Assembly: GCF_002994615.1 (NCBI RefSeq) | Contig: NZ_PVNK01000108.1 | Location: 96,520-160,519 of the forward strand | Direction: 5' to 3' | DNA: 64,000 nt | Origin: Enhygromyxa salina | Lineage (GTDB): Bacteria; Myxococcota_A; Polyangia; Nannocystales; Nannocystaceae | In this document: piece by piece, positions 1 through 10,411 of the stretch | How the letters are laid out: the number at the start of each line of letters is the position of its first letter | Position numbering within the stretch: position 1 is the first letter of the stretch | Position numbers and translations under genes: made by a program | The notes under the pieces: model-generated | Databases searched by the model: none | What the model was told of the DNA's origin: nothing | What the model saw: only the letters and a program-made list of their open reading frames with translations

Positions 1-138
1 GCCTTCGACATGGCCGAGCTGATGCAGCGCGACCCCGACACCAAGCCGATCATGGCCAAGTTCGAGGGCCGCTACGAGCTCCTCGATCGCGCCCGCCACA
101 GCCACCAATCGTCGGGGCCCCGCTACAAAGATCGATAG
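1..138 (+). CDS. C-terminal end of an unidentified protein (5' truncated by window edge)
   Basis: The frame is open from base 1 and gives 45 residues before a TAG at 136-138. The tail is hydrophilic and charged and ends in GPRYKDR. Its stop lies two bases before the glgA start, so the two genes are probably co-transcribed and the product may belong to glycogen or carbohydrate metabolism. The visible part is too short to name a family. Confidence 0.6.
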   Translation, partial: AFDMAELMQRDPDTKPIMAKFEGRYELLDRARHSHQSSGPRYKDR

Positions 139-140
139 CC

Positions 141-1592
<1,452 letters not shown>

Positions 1593-1671
1593 GGTCACAC
1601 CACCGCGGGCCGCTCTAGCTCGAGCACGACTAACTGGCACGACCAACTGGGCACGACCAACTGGGCGTGGC

Positions 1672-2100
1672 TTACTTGGCGGCGGTGGCGGCGGGCAGGG
1701 GCTCGTGGATCTGCGCGAGCAATCGCTGGGCCTCGGGATACCCGGGCCGCAGCGCGAGCGCCTTGCCGATCGCGTCTTCGGCCGCCGCGAAGTCGCCGAC
1801 CTTCCACTCGATCTCCGCCTTCACCGTCCACAGCTGCGGCTCGTTTGGCTGCCAGCGCAGGGCATCGAGGATGTGCCCGCGGGCCACGTCGAGCTGCGGG
1901 GGGTCGCGGTCGAGCGCGAGCCGGGCCCGGAGGTAGGCCTCGTAGGCCGCGGGCGCGGGCGCGGGCGACTTGACCAGGACCTGCTCGCCGTCCTCGTCGG
2001 TCACGTAGTGGAGCTCGCGGTTGGCGAAGTAGCCGTTGGCCCAGCACCCGCTCGTCAGCGCGAGCGAGGCGGCGAGGACCAGCTTGGTCGCGGAAGCCAC
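1672..2100 (-). CDS. TPR-containing lipoprotein, hypothetical
   Basis: The protein has 142 residues and a GTG start at 2100. The N-terminus is a short signal peptide ending in ALTSGCW, a plausible lipobox with Cys19. Residues about 50-125 look like one or two TPR-type helix pairs (YEAYLRARLALDRD, AEDAIGKALALRPGYPEA). It is probably a membrane-anchored periplasmic protein that binds a partner protein. The same frame stays open upstream to 2976, but that part is antisense to the MBL-fold gene and does not look like protein. It lies convergent to glgA and divergent from the MBL-fold gene. Confidence 0.7.
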   Translation of the reverse strand: MASATKLVLAASLALTSGCWANGYFANRELHYVTDEDGEQVLVKSPAPAPAAYEAYLRARLALDRDPPQLDVARGHILDALRWQPNEPQLWTVKAEIEWKVGDFAAAEDAIGKALALRPGYPEAQRLLAQIHEPLPAATAAK

Positions 2101-2166
2101 CCCGCTATCCTGCCACGTTCGGCGGCCCCGTGCCCATCGCGGCGAGCGCGTGGTAAGAGCAGGGCC

Positions 2167-3201
2167 ATGGCCTACGAAAAAGGGCTCAGCGAGCTCGGCG
2201 ATGGCTGCTACGCGTACCTTCAACCCGACGGCTCCTGGGGCTGGAACAACGCGGGGCTGATCTGCGACGGCGAGGCCAGCTTGCTGGTCGACACCCTGTT
2301 CGATACCCGCCTGACCGCGCAGATGCTCGCGACCATGCGCGACGCGGCCCCAGCGGCGAAGTCGATCGACACGGTCGTCAACACCCACGCCAACGGCGAT
2401 CACTGCTGGGGCAACCAGCTCGTCCGCGAGGCCGAGATCATCGCCTCGCGCCGGGGCGCCGCGGAGATGTCCGAGATCCCGCCGACGCTGATGGCCAAGC
2501 TCGACAAGGTCGCGCGCCTGACCATGCGCATGGGTGCGCTCGGCAAGGGCCTGGGCTGGGTCGCGGGCAAGCTCGGCGTCGAGCTGCTCGCCTCGATCGT
2601 CGAGGCCGCGCCCTTCGTGATCGAGGTCTTTGGCGACTTTCACTTCGAGGGCATCGAGCTGGTGTTGCCGACCCGGACCTTCGACGACGCGCTGAGCTTG
2701 AAGGTCGGCGACAAGCGCGTCGAGCTGATCGAGGTCGGGCCTGCGCACACCAAGGGCGACGTGATCGTCCACGTGCCCGACGATCGCGTGGTCTACTGCG
2801 GCGACATCCTGTTCATCGGCGGCCACCCGATCGTGTGGGAGGGGCCGGTGTCCAACTGGATCGCCGCGTGCGAGCGGATCGAGGCCATGGACGTCGACGC
2901 GATCGTGCCCGGGCACGGGCCGCTGACCGACAAGGCCGGGGTCCGGCGCGTGCGCGAGTACCTGAGCTACGTCCACGATCAGGCCCGGCAGCGCTACGAC
3001 GCGGGCATGGGGGTGTTCGAGGCCGCGAAGGACATCGAGCTCACGGACTACGCGGCGTGGGGCGAGTCGGAGCGGATCGTCGTCAACGTCGACACGCTCT
3101 ACCGCGAGTTCTCGGGCGCCGGGCCGCGCAAGAGCGCGGTGCCCTGCTTCGCGGCGATGGCCCGGTTCGCGGGCAAGAGTCGCTCGGCGAGCCCGAGCTG
3201 A
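2167..3201 (+). CDS. MBL-fold metallo-hydrolase
   Basis: The protein has 344 residues from ATG 2167. It shows the metallo-beta-lactamase fold signature THANGDHCWGN (HxxxDH class, near residue 76), then GPAHTKGDVIVHVP with the third metal His, a GDILFIGGHP strand, and VPGHGPL near residue 250 as the later metal ligand. No signal peptide was seen, so it is probably cytoplasmic. The substrate cannot be named; relatives include glyoxalase-II-like and quinoprotein-relay hydrolases. The frame is also open upstream back into glgA, but only from 2167 does it match the family. Confidence 0.85.
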   Translation: MAYEKGLSELGDGCYAYLQPDGSWGWNNAGLICDGEASLLVDTLFDTRLTAQMLATMRDAAPAAKSIDTVVNTHANGDHCWGNQLVREAEIIASRRGAAEMSEIPPTLMAKLDKVARLTMRMGALGKGLGWVAGKLGVELLASIVEAAPFVIEVFGDFHFEGIELVLPTRTFDDALSLKVGDKRVELIEVGPAHTKGDVIVHVPDDRVVYCGDILFIGGHPIVWEGPVSNWIAACERIEAMDVDAIVPGHGPLTDKAGVRRVREYLSYVHDQARQRYDAGMGVFEAAKDIELTDYAAWGESERIVVNVDTLYREFSGAGPRKSAVPCFAAMARFAGKSRSASPS

Positions 3202-3269
3202 GGGGGCACTCGGGCGGCTCGCGACTTCGGCCAGCGTCTCATGGTGGCGGCTTGAAGGTCAGGGCCGGA

Positions 3270-4601
3270 TCAACTCTTGAGCGTCGCGGGCACCTCGAGT
3301 CCGAGGGTCAGCGCGCGCGCGGCCATGAACACCAACAGCGCCAGCCACAGCATCTGCGGCCCACCCCCGCCGTAGCGAGCCCACAGCGCGAGCGGCAAGA
3401 AGCCCAGCGCGAACGACAGCAACATCGCCCGCGCCAAGGTCGGCCCGGCGGTCAGCCCGATGAAGTAGCCGTCGAGGACATAGGCGACCGCGCCGAGCAG
3501 CAGCACGAGGACCAGCCAGCCGCGCGCGTCGGTGACCGCCGCGAGTAGCTCGGGCTGGTCGGTCAGCAGCACGAAGAGCTGCGGAAACGCGATGAACGCG
3601 AGCGCGAAGCCGCCCGCGGTAGCGAGGCCCCAGCGCAGCGCGAGCGCCAGCAGCCGGCGAAGGCTGGGCTTGTCATCGCGGCCCTTGAACACCCCCGCGA
3701 GGCTCTCGGTCGCGTGGGCGAAGCCGTCGATGAAGTAGCTGGCCAGGCCGAGGACGCGCAAGAGCACGGCGTTGGCGGCGAGCAGCGTGGACGAGAAGCT
3801 GGCCGAGAAATTTGTGAACAGCGCGAACGCGGAGATCAGCGCGAGCGTCCGCAGCCAGATGTGCCGCCCGAGGTTAGCGATCGGCCGCAGGTGCGCCCAG
3901 CCCAACACCGCGCCGGTCGGCTCGTCGCTGCGGGTCTCGGCCCACGCCCGCCAAACGATCGGCGCCGCGGTCAGCAGCGCCAAGTATTGGCTGCCCATCG
4001 TCGCCCACCCGGCCCCGGCGGCGCCCCAGCCGAGCTTCACGATCAACACATAGTCCAGGACCACGTTGGCGCCGTTGGCCACGATCGCCATGATCAAGAT
4101 CGGCCGCGTCCGCTGGAGGCCCAGGAGCCAGCCCATCACGCAGAAGTTGAGCAGGACCGCGGGCGCGGCCCAGATCCGCGCGTCGTAGTAGGCCCGGGCG
4201 GCGAGCTCGACGGCGGCCTCGCCCTCGAGCAGCGCGAACGAGAGCCAGCCGATCGGGGCTTGGATCGCTAGCAGCACGGTCGAGAACACGAGCGCGAGCA
4301 CGCCCGCGCGCAGCAGCAATGCTCGGGACTCGCCGAGCTGTTCGCGGCCGAAGGCCTGGGCGGTCAGGCCGGTCGTGCCCATGCGCAGGAAGCCGAACGA
4401 CCAGTAGAGGAGATCGAAGATCACGCCGCCGAGGGCGACCCCGGCGAGGGGATCGAGCTCGTCGAGGTGGCCGAGGATCGCGGTGTCGACGAGGCTCGCG
4501 ATTGGGACCATCAACGACGCGGCGATGCTCGGGAGCGCGAGCTGTGCGAAGCGGTGGCGTAGGCTTTTTGTGACCCCCACTGGTGGGCTGGACTCTGCCA
4601 C
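3270..4601 (-). CDS. MATE family efflux transporter (DinF-like)
   Basis: This is a polytopic inner-membrane protein of 443 residues with about twelve hydrophobic segments. It opens with the MATE hallmark LALPSIAASLMVPIASLVDT, followed by AILGHL and GTTGLTAQAFG. The GTG start at 4601 is the furthest upstream in frame. MATE proteins export cationic drugs or metabolites by Na+ or H+ antiport; the DinF branch is suggested by overall length and the N-terminal motif. It ends about 70 bases from the convergent MBL-fold gene. Its upstream region is occupied by the repeat array at 4648-4843, so its promoter may lie in or next to the repeats. Confidence 0.85.
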   Translation of the reverse strand: MAESSPPVGVTKSLRHRFAQLALPSIAASLMVPIASLVDTAILGHLDELDPLAGVALGGVIFDLLYWSFGFLRMGTTGLTAQAFGREQLGESRALLLRAGVLALVFSTVLLAIQAPIGWLSFALLEGEAAVELAARAYYDARIWAAPAVLLNFCVMGWLLGLQRTRPILIMAIVANGANVVLDYVLIVKLGWGAAGAGWATMGSQYLALLTAAPIVWRAWAETRSDEPTGAVLGWAHLRPIANLGRHIWLRTLALISAFALFTNFSASFSSTLLAANAVLLRVLGLASYFIDGFAHATESLAGVFKGRDDKPSLRRLLALALRWGLATAGGFALAFIAFPQLFVLLTDQPELLAAVTDARGWLVLVLLLGAVAYVLDGYFIGLTAGPTLARAMLLSFALGFLPLALWARYGGGGPQMLWLALLVFMAARALTLGLEVPATLKS

Positions 4602-4647
4602 GCGTTGTTCGGCGTGGAAACTGGACTCATGGTTCTCGTTTTTTCGT

Positions 4648-4843
4648 CTCAGAGTCCTCGTTTTGATCTTTAGATCATGAAGACCGGCCTCAGAGTCCTC
4701 ATTTTGATCTTTAGATCACGTGCTCGCAAAACTCGGCGGAGGAAGACCGGCCTCAGAGTCCTCATTTTGATCTTTAGATCACGTGCTCGCTGAGGAAGAC
4801 CGGCCTCAGAGTCCTCATTTTGATCTTTAGATCACGTGCTCGC
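4648..4843 (+). repeat. Four-copy repeat array upstream of the RAYT transposase
   Basis: Four near-identical copies start at 4648, 4689, 4752 and 4805. Each begins CTCAGAGTCCTC and holds the perfect dyad TGATCT-TT-AGATCA (4664-4677, 4705-4718, 4768-4781, 4821-4834). Copies 2-4 continue with CGTGCTCGC and are preceded by GAAGACCGGC. Spacing is irregular (41, 63 and 53 bases), so this is not CRISPR. Position and structure fit REP-type elements mobilised by the adjacent transposase. Confidence 0.85.
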
Positions 4844-4870
4844 AAAACTAGACGTCGAGTTCTAGTTTCG

Positions 4871-5917
4871 ATGCTCCGATCAGAAGAATTCCTGCAACTC
4901 CGTAGTCCGGGGCCCGACAAGCTCCGCGTGGCCTCCTCCGCGCAAAAACAAGCCAGCGCCGCCCGCCGGGCCAAAAATCGGGCCCGTGGGCAGGCTCGAA
5001 CATACCCGCGGGTGCGCGCGCGGCCGATTTACTCGGGCAGCAGCTGCAAGATCACCCGGCGCTGTCTTGGCCGCTTGCTGCTGCTGTCGCCGGGTGTCAA
5101 GGCCGAGGAACTCGCCAACTTCATCGGCTATTGCCTCGCCTACGCGGCCGCGCTCCATGGGATCGAGGTTCACGCGAGCGTGTGGATGTCGAACCATCAC
5201 CACACGGATGTGACCGATCCGCACGGCAACCTCGTGCCCTTCAAGCAGCTCCTGCACAGCTTGATCGCCCGAGGCCGCAACGCGCGGCTCGGGCGGTACG
5301 ACACCTTCTGGAGCGGTGATGCCGCTTGCGATACGCGGCGACCCACGGATGACGAGTCGCTGGCCGATCTCGTGTACACCCTGACGAACCCTGTCAAGGA
5401 CGGGCTCGTGAAGTGGGGGCGGCTGTGGCCGGGGTTTACGACCATCGACTGGCGCTTCGGCGAGACGCGGACCTTCAAGCGGCCCGACTGGCTTTTTGAC
5501 GAGGGCGGCGAGATGCCTGAGGAGGTCTCGTTGACGCTCGTTCGGCCGCCGATCTTCCCCGCGCTCGACGACGAAGAACTCTACGCCAAGCTGATGACCC
5601 AGGTCCGTCAGCGCGAGGTCGAATTCCAGCGAGAGTTCCGCGAAAAGGGACGCCGATTCATGGGGCTGCGCAAGCTTGCCCGGCAGGGCTGGAATCAGGC
5701 GCCGCGGAGCTTCGAGGAGCGATTCACGGTTGCGCCGAGGTGGGCGAGCTCGAGCAAGTGGTTGGTGCTGGCGCAACTGCAGCGGGACCGCGAGTGGGAG
5801 CGGCAATACGCGGCCGCGCGGACGTTGCTGCTAAGGGGCGAGTCGGCGGTGTTCCCTGCGGGGACCTACTGGATGCGACACTTCGCGGGTGTCGCCGTGG
5901 CAGCGCAGTCGCCCTAG
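4871..5917 (+). mobile_element. REP-associated tyrosine transposase (RAYT, Y1/IS200-like)
   Basis: The product has 348 residues from ATG 4871. It carries the Y1 transposase metal-binding motif as MSNHHHTDV (His109-111) and, about 60 residues later, LVYTLTNPVKDGLV, in which Tyr169 matches the catalytic Tyr of the RAYT motif Y-x2-NPV-x3-LV. These enzymes nick single-stranded DNA at REP hairpins. The C-terminal half is charged and has no recognised motif. The open frame reaches back to 4820 inside the last upstream repeat, but a start there would translate the repeat, so 4871 is preferred. Related repeat arrays lie on both sides. The two key motifs are intact, so it may be active. Confidence 0.85.
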
Positions 5918-6103
5918 CGAACAGGGCATAGGAGAGGGCGGGGTCGCGTGGGGCCATCCCGGCGTCGTGTATTGGTTCGGTGGGGGCGAGGCGGGTGTAG
6001 ATGGGCGCGCCTTAGCGAAAATCGGGCTGAGTCGCGCGATATTGCGCTTGGGGTGGAGTGTCGGCTGGGTTTGAGAGCCGGCCCGGACCTCGGCAAGCGC
6101 GTT

Positions 6104-6202
6104 GGAAGACAAAGACTCTCAGTCCGGATCCCTTGGGCATTAAGACTCTCAGTCCGGATCCCTTGGATTTGGAAGACAAAGACTCTCAGTCCGGATCCCT
6201 TG
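6104..6202 (+). repeat. Three-copy repeat array downstream of the RAYT transposase
   Basis: Three copies of AGACTCTCAGTCCGGATCCC lie at about 6113, 6143 and 6180. The first and third are preceded by GGAAGACAA. The reverse complement of the upstream array core (ACTCTGAGGCCGG) closely matches ACTCTCAGTCCGG here, so the two arrays look like related repeats in opposite orientation. The third copy ends three bases before the pccB stop codon. Confidence 0.8.
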
Positions 6203-6204
6203 CC

Positions 6205-7839
6205 TTAAAGCGGAATATTACCATGCTTCTTAGGCGGATTCTCCTGCCGCTTATTCCGCAACAAACCAAAACTATCCACCAACACCCGCCGAGTCTCACG
6301 CGGCATGATCACCCGATCCAAAAACCCAAATTCCGCAGCCTTATACGGACTCGCAAACAGCCGCCGATAATCCGCGATCAGCCGAGCCCGCTCCCCTTCA
6401 GGATCCTCAGCCCCCGCGATCTGCCGCCTAAAGATAATATTCACCGCCCCCTCAGCACCCATGACCGCGATCTCCGCCGTCGGGTAAGCAAGGTTGATAT
6501 CCCCCCGGATGTGCTTCGACGCCATGACATCATACGCGCCACCATAGGCCTTGCGCGTAACCAGGGTGACCTTCGGCACGGTCGCCTCCGTAAACGCGTA
6601 GAGCAGCTTGGCGCCATGGCGGATAATGCCGCCGTACTCCTGCTCCGTCCCGGGCAAGAACCCAGGCACATCGACCAAGGTCAAAAGCGGCGTGTTAAAC
6701 GCGTCACAGGTCCGGACGAAGCGGGCAGCCTTGACCGAGGCGTCGATGTCGAGGCAGCCCGCGAGGACCAGCGGTTGGTTGGCGACCACGCCGACCGGGT
6801 GCCCGTCGATCCGCACGTAGCCGACGACGATGTTCTTGGCGTGGTGCTCCTGGATCTCGAGGAACACCCCGTCGTCGGCGATCGACTCGATCAGCGTGCG
6901 GATGTCGTAGGGCTTGTTGGGGTTCTCGGGCACGAGCGAGGCCAGCTCCTCGCATACGCGATCGGTCGGATCGCTGGTCTCGCGCGTCGGCGGCGGCTCC
7001 ATGTTGTTGCTCGGCATGAACCCGAGCAGCTCGCGGGTCAGGGCCAGGGCCGCGGCCTCGTCGGCGCACGCGAAGTGACCGACGCCGGACTTCTCGTTGT
7101 GGGTCATGGCCCCGCCGAGGGCCTCCTTGGTCACCTCTTCGTGGGTCACCGTCTTGATCACGTCGGGCCCGGTGATGAACATGTAGCTCGACTTCTCGAC
7201 CATCAGCACGAAGTCGGTCAGCGCGGGCGAGTACACGGCCCCGCCCGCGCACGGGCCGAGGACGACCGAGATCTGCGGGACGACCCCGGAGCTGAGCACG
7301 TTGCGCTTGAAGATCTCGGCGTAGCCGCCGAGCGCGGCCACGCCCTCCTGGATGCGGGCGCCGCCGCTGTCGTTGAGCCCGATCACCGGGGCCCCGACCT
7401 CCATGGCCTTGTCCATGACCTTGCAGATCTTCTCGGCGTGGGCCCAGCCGAGGCTGCCGCCGAACACGTCGGGGCGCTGGGCGAACACGAACACCCGCCG
7501 GCCGTCGATCGTGCCGTAGCCGGTCACGACGCCGTCGCCGTAGGTCTGCTTTTGCTGCATGCCAAAGTCGGCGCACTGCGAGGTCACGAAGCGATCGAGC
7601 TCGACGAAGCTGCCAGCGTCGAGCAGCAGCTCGATCCGCGCGTGGGCGCTCTGACGCCCGGCGCCCTCGAGCTTGGTCAGCGCGGCGGCGGACTTTTGCT
7701 CGAGCTTGGCGACCGCCTCGGCGCCCGCGCGGGCCTGGATCGGACCGCCACCGAGCCTGGCGACACGCTCGCGGACTTCGAGCTTGGCGACGGGATCTTG
7801 CGGTGCTTGCGGTGCTTGCGTGTCGGGGTCGTCGGCCAT
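6205..7839 (-). CDS. pccB: Propionyl-CoA/acyl-CoA carboxylase, carboxyltransferase (beta) subunit
   Basis: The beta subunit transfers the carboxyl group from biotin to an acyl-CoA (propionyl-CoA to methylmalonyl-CoA). The protein has 544 residues from ATG 7839, the family length. Conserved segments include [37 protein letters not shown], a C-terminal carboxyltransferase block with [13 protein letters not shown], and the final HGNIPL that is typical of PccB. No biotin-carboxylase subunit is in the window. The last ~440 bases (about 6205-6640) use noticeably more A/T at third positions than the rest, next to the RAYT repeats. A TACAGT hexamer lies 7 bases before the start. Confidence 0.92.
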   Translation of the reverse strand: MADDPDTQAPQAPQDPVAKLEVRERVARLGGGPIQARAGAEAVAKLEQKSAAALTKLEGAGRQSAHARIELLLDAGSFVELDRFVTSQCADFGMQQKQTYGDGVVTGYGTIDGRRVFVFAQRPDVFGGSLGWAHAEKICKVMDKAMEVGAPVIGLNDSGGARIQEGVAALGGYAEIFKRNVLSSGVVPQISVVLGPCAGGAVYSPALTDFVLMVEKSSYMFITGPDVIKTVTHEEVTKEALGGAMTHNEKSGVGHFACADEAAALALTRELLGFMPSNNMEPPPTRETSDPTDRVCEELASLVPENPNKPYDIRTLIESIADDGVFLEIQEHHAKNIVVGYVRIDGHPVGVVANQPLVLAGCLDIDASVKAARFVRTCDAFNTPLLTLVDVPGFLPGTEQEYGGIIRHGAKLLYAFTEATVPKVTLVTRKAYGGAYDVMASKHIRGDINLAYPTAEIAVMGAEGAVNIIFRRQIAGAEDPEGERARLIADYRRLFASPYKAAEFGFLDRVIMPRETRRVLVDSFGLLRNKRQENPPKKHGNIPL

Positions 7840-7846
7840 CGGCGGG

Positions 7847-7852
7847 ACTGTA
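7847..7852 (-). promoter_or_regulatory. Predicted -10 box of pccB
   Basis: TACAGT on the minus strand lies 7 bases before the pccB ATG. It fits the TANNNT pattern seen before many starts here and suggests a leaderless mRNA. Confidence 0.4.
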
Positions 7853-7918
7853 CGCAGCCCACGGCCACACGCAAACCCTCCTGGGGTTCCCACCCGGGCC
7901 ATGGCACACTGGCGGACC

Positions 7919-9142
7919 ATGGCCTTCGCTCATGTCCCCCTCGAGGACGCGCAGCTCGGTCCCGTCGCCGCGAAGTTCGTGGGCGAAGGGGCGCCCGCGA
8001 AGATGCGCAAGATGGCCGCGGCTGGCCTCGCCCCGCTGCCGCCGCGGGACATGCTCGTCGCGCTCTATCAGCTGTGGGTCGCCAACGACGAGGGCTCCGA
8101 CGCGGCCGGCAAGACCGTCGAGGGGCTGCCAGACGCGGTCCTCAACGGCGCGCTCACCGACAAGCTGCTGCCGCCGGGGGTCCTCGACCTGCTCGGCCGC
8201 AAATTCGCTCGCAACGAGAAGGTCCTGGCGCTGGTCGTGCGCCACCCCAAGGTCGACGACGAGACCCTCATCGGCATCTCGCGCGTGTGCCCCGAGACGA
8301 TCTGCGACATCCTGGCCGACAACGAGACCCGCTGGCTCGCGACCCCAGGCATCGTCTCGGGCCTGTACCAGAACCGCCACTGCCGCATGAGCGTGATCCA
8401 CCGGATGATCGAGCTCGGCGAGCGCCAGGGCGTCGAGCTCGGGCTCCCGGCGATGGAGGAGATCCGCCTGGCCCTGGCCGAGAGCGGGCCCGTCGACGAG
8501 AGCCGCGACCAGGCCTTCAAGGCCCTGCACACGACCGAGAAGGTCGCCGAGGCCGAGGCCGCGGCCCTCGACCTGCTCGGCGCCGCCGACGTCGACGACG
8601 AGCTCGAGCTCCCGGAGCTCGACGACGACGACGCGGAGATCTACGAGGGCCCGCTGCCCGGCGAGGAGGACGGCGCCGAGGCCGAGGCCGAGGCCAAGCC
8701 CGAGATCCGCGAGCAGGACAAGCAGCCCCCGAGCAAGGAGAGCCGCATGCATCAGATCTCGAAGATGCGCCCGCTCGAGAAGATCCGCACCGCGCTGCTC
8801 GGCGACAAGTACGACCGCTCGCTGCTCGTCCGCGACTCCAACAAGACCGTGGCGATGGCGACGATCCGGTCGCCCAAGATCCGCGACAGCGAGGCCGTGG
8901 CCTACGCCGCCAACCGCTCCTTGCCCCATGAAGTCATCACCTACATCTCCAACCGCCGCGAGTGGATCAAGCTCTACACGGTCAAGCTCAACCTGGTGAT
9001 GAACCCCAAGACGCCGCTCGCGCGCTCGATGAGTCTGCTGGCCTTCCTCAACCGCAACGACATCCAGAAGGTCGCGCGGTCCAAGGGCATCCCGTCAGCG
9101 CTGGCCACGGCCGCGAAACGTAAGATGCAAGCTCGACGTTGA
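7919..9142 (+). CDS. Hypothetical protein with acidic linker
   Basis: The protein has 407 residues from ATG 7919, divergent from pccB with 79 bases between starts. It looks helical and HEAT-like in the first half ([35 protein letters not shown]). A strongly acidic alanine-rich linker spans about residues 205-265, followed by a basic C-terminal domain of similar helical character ([20 protein letters not shown]). No signal peptide or membrane segment was seen. It heads a three-gene operon: its TGA overlaps the start of the next gene, which overlaps tlpA-like. No function is assigned. Confidence 0.75.
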   Translation: MAFAHVPLEDAQLGPVAAKFVGEGAPAKMRKMAAAGLAPLPPRDMLVALYQLWVANDEGSDAAGKTVEGLPDAVLNGALTDKLLPPGVLDLLGRKFARNEKVLALVVRHPKVDDETLIGISRVCPETICDILADNETRWLATPGIVSGLYQNRHCRMSVIHRMIELGERQGVELGLPAMEEIRLALAESGPVDESRDQAFKALHTTEKVAEAEAAALDLLGAADVDDELELPELDDDDAEIYEGPLPGEEDGAEAEAEAKPEIREQDKQPPSKESRMHQISKMRPLEKIRTALLGDKYDRSLLVRDSNKTVAMATIRSPKIRDSEAVAYAANRSLPHEVITYISNRREWIKLYTVKLNLVMNPKTPLARSMSLLAFLNRNDIQKVARSKGIPSALATAAKRKMQARR

Positions 9143-9672
9143 ACCTGTCAGTGTCAGCTCTTCGCGCGGCCCTCGAACGCTACGGGGGCATCCTCGTCCG
9201 ACCCCGGGCGACCCTCGCGGGCCTCGGTCCGGGTGAGGGCCGCCGCGACTGGTGGGTGCTCGCGGGGTTGTTCGTGCTCGGCAGCCAGATCGAGCACCTG
9301 GCCGAGTCCGTCGCGCGCTATCAGGTCTTCCGCAGCTTCTGGCTGCTGGTCAACGGCTTCGCGCTCGCGCTCTTGACCCCGCTCTTGGTCGGGCTGGTGG
9401 TCGAGAGCATCGTCGGGGCCGCGCGCAGCCGCTATCGCCACTTGCCCCTGGTCGCGCTGGTCCTGGTCGCGACGGTGGCCAACCTCTTGCGCCAACAGGG
9501 CGTGGTCATCCCGGGGCCGCGCTACCTGCCCGAGATGCTCGGCGCGGCGTGGGCCGCCGGGCTCGGGGTCTGGATCCGCAAGGCGATGCCCGCCGAGGAC
9601 GCGGGCGGCGCGGACCAAGACAAGGAGAAGGTCGAGACCTCGAGGGACGCGGCGGAGGTGAGCCATGAGTGA
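9139..9672 (+). CDS. Hypothetical multi-pass membrane protein (Yip1-like topology)
   Basis: The protein has 177 residues and about four hydrophobic helices (DWWVLAGLFVLGSQI, LLVNGFALALLTPLLVGLVV, LVALVLVATVANLL, LGAAWAAGLGVWI), followed by a charged cytoplasmic tail. The TTG at 9139 overlaps the upstream stop; a GTG at 9151 is an alternative start. It is coupled to the neighbours on both sides, overlapping the thioredoxin-like gene by 8 bases. The topology is reminiscent of Yip1-domain proteins, but I cannot confirm the family. Confidence 0.65.
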   Translation: MNLSVSALRAALERYGGILVRPRATLAGLGPGEGRRDWWVLAGLFVLGSQIEHLAESVARYQVFRSFWLLVNGFALALLTPLLVGLVVESIVGAARSRYRHLPLVALVLVATVANLLRQQGVVIPGPRYLPEMLGAAWAAGLGVWIRKAMPAEDAGGADQDKEKVETSRDAAEVSHE

Positions 9673-10231
9673 CCCGCGCGAAGGATCTCGTCTGGGCTTG
9701 GTCGTCGGCGCGCTCGTCGTCGCGCTGACGCTGCTCTCGGGCGCCCGCGACCTCGGGCTCGGTCTCGACAATTGGGCCAGCTACACCCCCGTTACGCCGG
9801 GTGATCCGCTGCCCGAGTTCGCCGTGCAGCTCGACGACGGCAGCTCGCTGAGCTCCGCGGACCTCGAAGGGCAGGTCTCGCTGCTGGTGTTTTGGGCCAC
9901 GTGGTGTCACGCCTGCGGGCTCGAGATGCCGACGGTCGTCGAGATCGACCAGCGCTACGCAGAGCGAGGCGGCGAGGTCCGCGTGTACGGCGTCAACCGA
10001 GACAGCGGCGCGCCGGCGGAGCGCCGGGCCTTGGTCGAGCCCTACGCCGCCAGCAAGGGCATGGACTTCGCGCAGATCTACGACGACGGCCAGCTCGCGC
10101 AGGCGTTCGGGGTCGAGCAGATCCCCTACATGGTCCTGGTCGACAAGCGCGGGGCCATTCGCTCGCTGCACCTCGGCCAGGTCAGCGAGCGAAAGCTGCG
10201 CGGGGAGATCGACGCGCTCCTCGACGAGTGA
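9665..10231 (+). CDS. TlpA-like thiol:disulfide oxidoreductase (membrane-anchored thioredoxin fold)
   Basis: The protein has 188 residues. A single N-terminal hydrophobic segment (LGLVVGALVVALTLLSGA) anchors or exports a thioredoxin-like domain. The redox motif is FWATWCHACGLEMP, a CxxC with Cys at about residues 80 and 83. The cis-Pro segment QIPYMVLVDKRGAI lies near residue 157. TlpA/ResA-type proteins reduce periplasmic disulfides, for example in cytochrome c maturation. It is the last gene of the three-gene operon starting at 7919. Confidence 0.88.
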   Translation: MSDPREGSRLGLVVGALVVALTLLSGARDLGLGLDNWASYTPVTPGDPLPEFAVQLDDGSSLSSADLEGQVSLLVFWATWCHACGLEMPTVVEIDQRYAERGGEVRVYGVNRDSGAPAERRALVEPYAASKGMDFAQIYDDGQLAQAFGVEQIPYMVLVDKRGAIRSLHLGQVSERKLRGEIDALLDE

Positions 10232-10252
10232 CCGCCCGGGACTCGAGCGATC

Positions 10253-10411
10253 TCAGCCGCCCGCCATGGCGAACACCTCGCCCCGCAAGTACTCGTGCTC
10301 GAGCGCTGCGTCCCGTCCGAAGGCGCAGCACTCGGCGTGGGTCATCCGCCCGGCTGGGGCCTGCGCGCTCACGGTGTGAGCAGGTCGCAGGAAGCCATCG
10401 AGCTCGCTCAT
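10253..10411 (-). pseudogene. Truncated Uma2-family nuclease N-terminus
   Basis: A 52-codon frame runs from ATG 10411 to TGA 10255-10253. Its end, LEHEYLRGEVFAMAGG, matches the N-terminal beta region of Uma2/DUF820 proteins (restriction-endonuclease-like fold, normally about 190 residues). The frame stops right after AMAGG, and the tlpA-like gene ends 21 bases further on, so the catalytic core is missing. The ATG overlaps the stop of the lipoprotein gene (ATGA). It is probably a deletion remnant. Confidence 0.6.

Noticed and set aside
1613..1664. Three tandem CACGACCAACTGG-type copies between glgA and the TPR lipoprotein gene.
   Set aside because: Too short and local to support an element. 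It is recorded only as a minor tandem repeat.
2101..2976. Upstream extension of the TPR lipoprotein frame to 434 codons.
   Set aside because: It is antisense to the MBL-fold gene and would bury the clear lipoprotein signal peptide in the middle of the protein.
4648..6202. The two repeat arrays as possible CRISPR.
   Set aside because: Spacing is irregular, intervening sequences are similar to each other rather than unique, and no cas genes are present.
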